In this document: one piece after another, positions 30,967-32,357 of the stretch
How the letters are laid out: each line of letters starts with the position of its first letter
Position numbering within the stretch: the first letter of the stretch is position 1
From: Bacteroidales bacterium
GTDB lineage: Bacteria; Bacteroidota; Bacteroidia; Bacteroidales; Muribaculaceae
Direction of reading: 5' to 3'
Length of the DNA stretch: 32,357 nucleotides
Assembly: GCA_004552485.1 (NCBI GenBank)
Contig: SFOH01000018.1
Location: forward strand, 1 to 32,357
Position numbers and translations under genes: made by a program
The notes under the pieces: generated by a model
The model's input: only the letters and a program-made list of their open reading frames with translations
What the model was told of the DNA's origin: nothing
The model's database searches: none

Positions 30967-32357
30967 ATGAGTGAAAACATAAACAGACTGTCGCCCCGTC
31001 AGAAGATGATAAACCTGATGTATATCGTCCTGACGGCCATGCTTGCCCTGAACGTCTCCAGCGACGTCCTGGACGGCTTCACGCAGGTGCATGAGGGCCT
31101 CAACCGCTCCAACGCCAACGTCAGCCGCCGAAACGCCGCCCTCTACGGCGAGCTCGAGGCCTTCGCCATGCAGAACCCCAAGAAAGGTCAGGCCTGGCTC
31201 AGCAAGGGCACGCAGATTCGCCGCGAGACAATGCGCATGTACCAGCTTGTCGACTCCTTCAAACTCGCCATCGTCCGCCAGGCCGACGGCCCCGACGGCG
31301 ACCCCAACAACATCGTCAGCCGCGACGACCTCGAGGCCGCATCTGTCGTGATGCTCGCCCCCGGCTCGCGCCAGGGCGAGAAACTGCGCCTGAGCATGGA
31401 CCGTTTCCGCGAGTTCATCACCGGCTTTGTCCCCGACACCAACAAAATCAAGAACATACAGCAGGCGCTGAGCACCGCCCCCATCCGCCGCGCCGGACAG
31501 CTCACGCCCTCCAAGTGGGAGGACGCCAAGTTTGACCACCAGCCCGTCGTGGCCGCCGTCACCCTCCTCTCCAAGCTCCAGAACGACATCCTCTATGCCG
31601 AGGGCGAAGCCCTGCAATACCTCATCTCGCAGCTCGACTCCGGCGACGTGCGCGTCAACCGCCTCAACGCCTTCGTCATCCCCCAGAGCCGCATGATCAT
31701 GCGCGGCGGACAGTATGAGGCCCGAATCGTCCTCGCCGCCATCGACACCACCGCGCGTCCCTCCGTATTCGTCGGCGGCCGACAGATACCCGACGGCCTC
31801 TACCGCGCCGGCGCCGGCTCCACCGGCAACTTCTCCTACTCCGGCTACATCTCCGTGCCTCATCCCGACGGCACCGTCTCCAAATACGACTTCCGCAGCG
31901 ACTACACCGTCATCGAGCCCATGGCCACCGTCTCGGCCACGATGATGAACGTCCTCTACGCCGGCATCGACAACCCCATCAGCATCGGCGTCCCCGGCGT
32001 CCCCATGTCCGGCATCAGCGCCACCATGACCAACGGTACCCTCACACGTGACGGCGACCACTGGGTGGCACGTCCCGCCACAATCGGCCAGGAAGCCGTC
32101 ATCAACGTCACCGCCGAAATCGACGGCCACTCCATGTCCGTGGCACAGACCTCGTTCCGCGTGCGCAAACTGCCCGATCCCGTCGCATTCATCACCGTCG
32201 GCGACAACCGCTACAAGGGCGGACGTCCCATCGGCAAACAGGCCCTCCTGAGCGCCGGTCACCTCGAAGCCGCCATCGACGACGGCCTCCTCGACACCAA
32301 GTTCCGCGTGGTCAGCTTCGAGACCGTCATCTTCGACTCGATGGGCAACGCCATGCC
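30967..32357 (+). CDS. porM: PorM/GldM type IX secretion motor subunit (cut by the window edge)
   Basis: The N-terminal 463 residues are visible; the family is about 515, so roughly the last 50 are beyond the edge. The single membrane helix near the start, RLSPRQKMINLMYIVLTAML then ALNVS (residues 7-31), threads the PorL ring. A periplasmic helical D1 domain (about 33-215, with VSRRNAALYGELEAFAMQ and VVAAVTLLSKLQNDILYAEG) is followed by Ig-like domains D2 and D3 (from about 220; AFVIPQSRMIMRGGQYEARIV). PorM dimers reach across the periplasm to the PorK/PorN ring. It lies 129 bases after porL. porN should follow outside the window. Confidence 0.95.
   Translation, partial: MSENINRLSPRQKMINLMYIVLTAMLALNVSSDVLDGFTQVHEGLNRSNANVSRRNAALYGELEAFAMQNPKKGQAWLSKGTQIRRETMRMYQLVDSFKLAIVRQADGPDGDPNNIVSRDDLEAASVVMLAPGSRQGEKLRLSMDRFREFITGFVPDTNKIKNIQQALSTAPIRRAGQLTPSKWEDAKFDHQPVVAAVTLLSKLQNDILYAEGEALQYLISQLDSGDVRVNRLNAFVIPQSRMIMRGGQYEARIVLAAIDTTARPSVFVGGRQIPDGLYRAGAGSTGNFSYSGYISVPHPDGTVSKYDFRSDYTVIEPMATVSATMMNVLYAGIDNPISIGVPGVPMSGISATMTNGTLTRDGDHWVARPATIGQEAVINVTAEIDGHSMSVAQTSFRVRKLPDPVAFITVGDNRYKGGRPIGKQALLSAGHLEAAIDDGLLDTKFRVVSFETVIFDSMGNAM

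Noticed and set aside
30904..32262. Minus-strand 452-codon open frame at the right edge
   Set aside because: It is opposite porM, which is unmistakable from its membrane helix and family sequence; the shadow is long only because of the high GC third positions.
1..32357. CRISPR array, insertion sequence or prophage
   Set aside because: All repeats found are two-unit or short AT arrays; no spacers, transposase motifs or phage genes are present.

Overview
This window is chromosomal DNA of a high-GC Bacteroidota bacterium, most likely a gut Bacteroidales. The evidence is a type IX secretion (Por/Gld) cluster, Bacteroidetes-type promoters (TTTG, about 20 bases, TAnnTTTG), a SusB-like GH97 glucosidase, a DUF4494 gene, a DUF2027-Smr gene and Bacteroidales-style lipoproteins. 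A Muribaculaceae-like source is a guess. Most genes look about 60-65% GC by eye; one gene, the C10 protease, is much more AT-rich. I saw no rRNA, tRNA, CRISPR array, transposase or phage gene.

Left part (1-7.75 kb, all minus strand): nhaD (Na+/H+ antiporter) stands alone. It is followed by a run dxr - rseP - rRNA methyltransferase - dipeptidyl peptidase III, with its own promoter before dxr and a hairpin terminator after dpp3. rseP and the methyltransferase gene overlap by 4 bases.

8.0-12.1 kb (plus strand): rfbB, rfbA, a dTDP-sugar 3,4-ketoisomerase and a DegT-type aminotransferase form a tight operon. It should make a dTDP-3-amino-3,6-dideoxyhexose from glucose-1-phosphate, but the usual N-acyltransferase is absent here. 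An unrecognised 70-residue protein gene with its own promoter follows, closed by a very strong hairpin shared with the convergent GH97 gene.

12.1-23.4 kb: GH97 (minus), then on the plus strand DUF4494, a YggS-type PLP protein, a FucP/GluP-like MFS sugar transporter, a major OmpA-like porin with a long leader, nucleoside diphosphate kinase, an M23/LysM peptidoglycan hydrolase, a DUF2027-Smr protein and a flavodoxin/2[4Fe-4S] protein.

23.4-26.3 kb (minus): a two-gene unit encodes a C10 (streptopain-like) cysteine protease lipoprotein and, 50 bases downstream, a serpin lipoprotein. It is preceded by two tandem complete promoters that arose by a 49-base duplication. The layout copies the protease-then-inhibitor bicistrons of speB-spi and the staphopains, but with a serpin as inhibitor. 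This is the most unusual system in the window.

26.5 kb to the end (plus): porT, porP, porK, porL and the start of porM, the core of the type IX secretion machine. It comprises an outer-membrane barrel protein, a PorP/SprF protein, the PorK ring lipoprotein and the PorL-PorM proton-driven motor. porM runs off the right edge.
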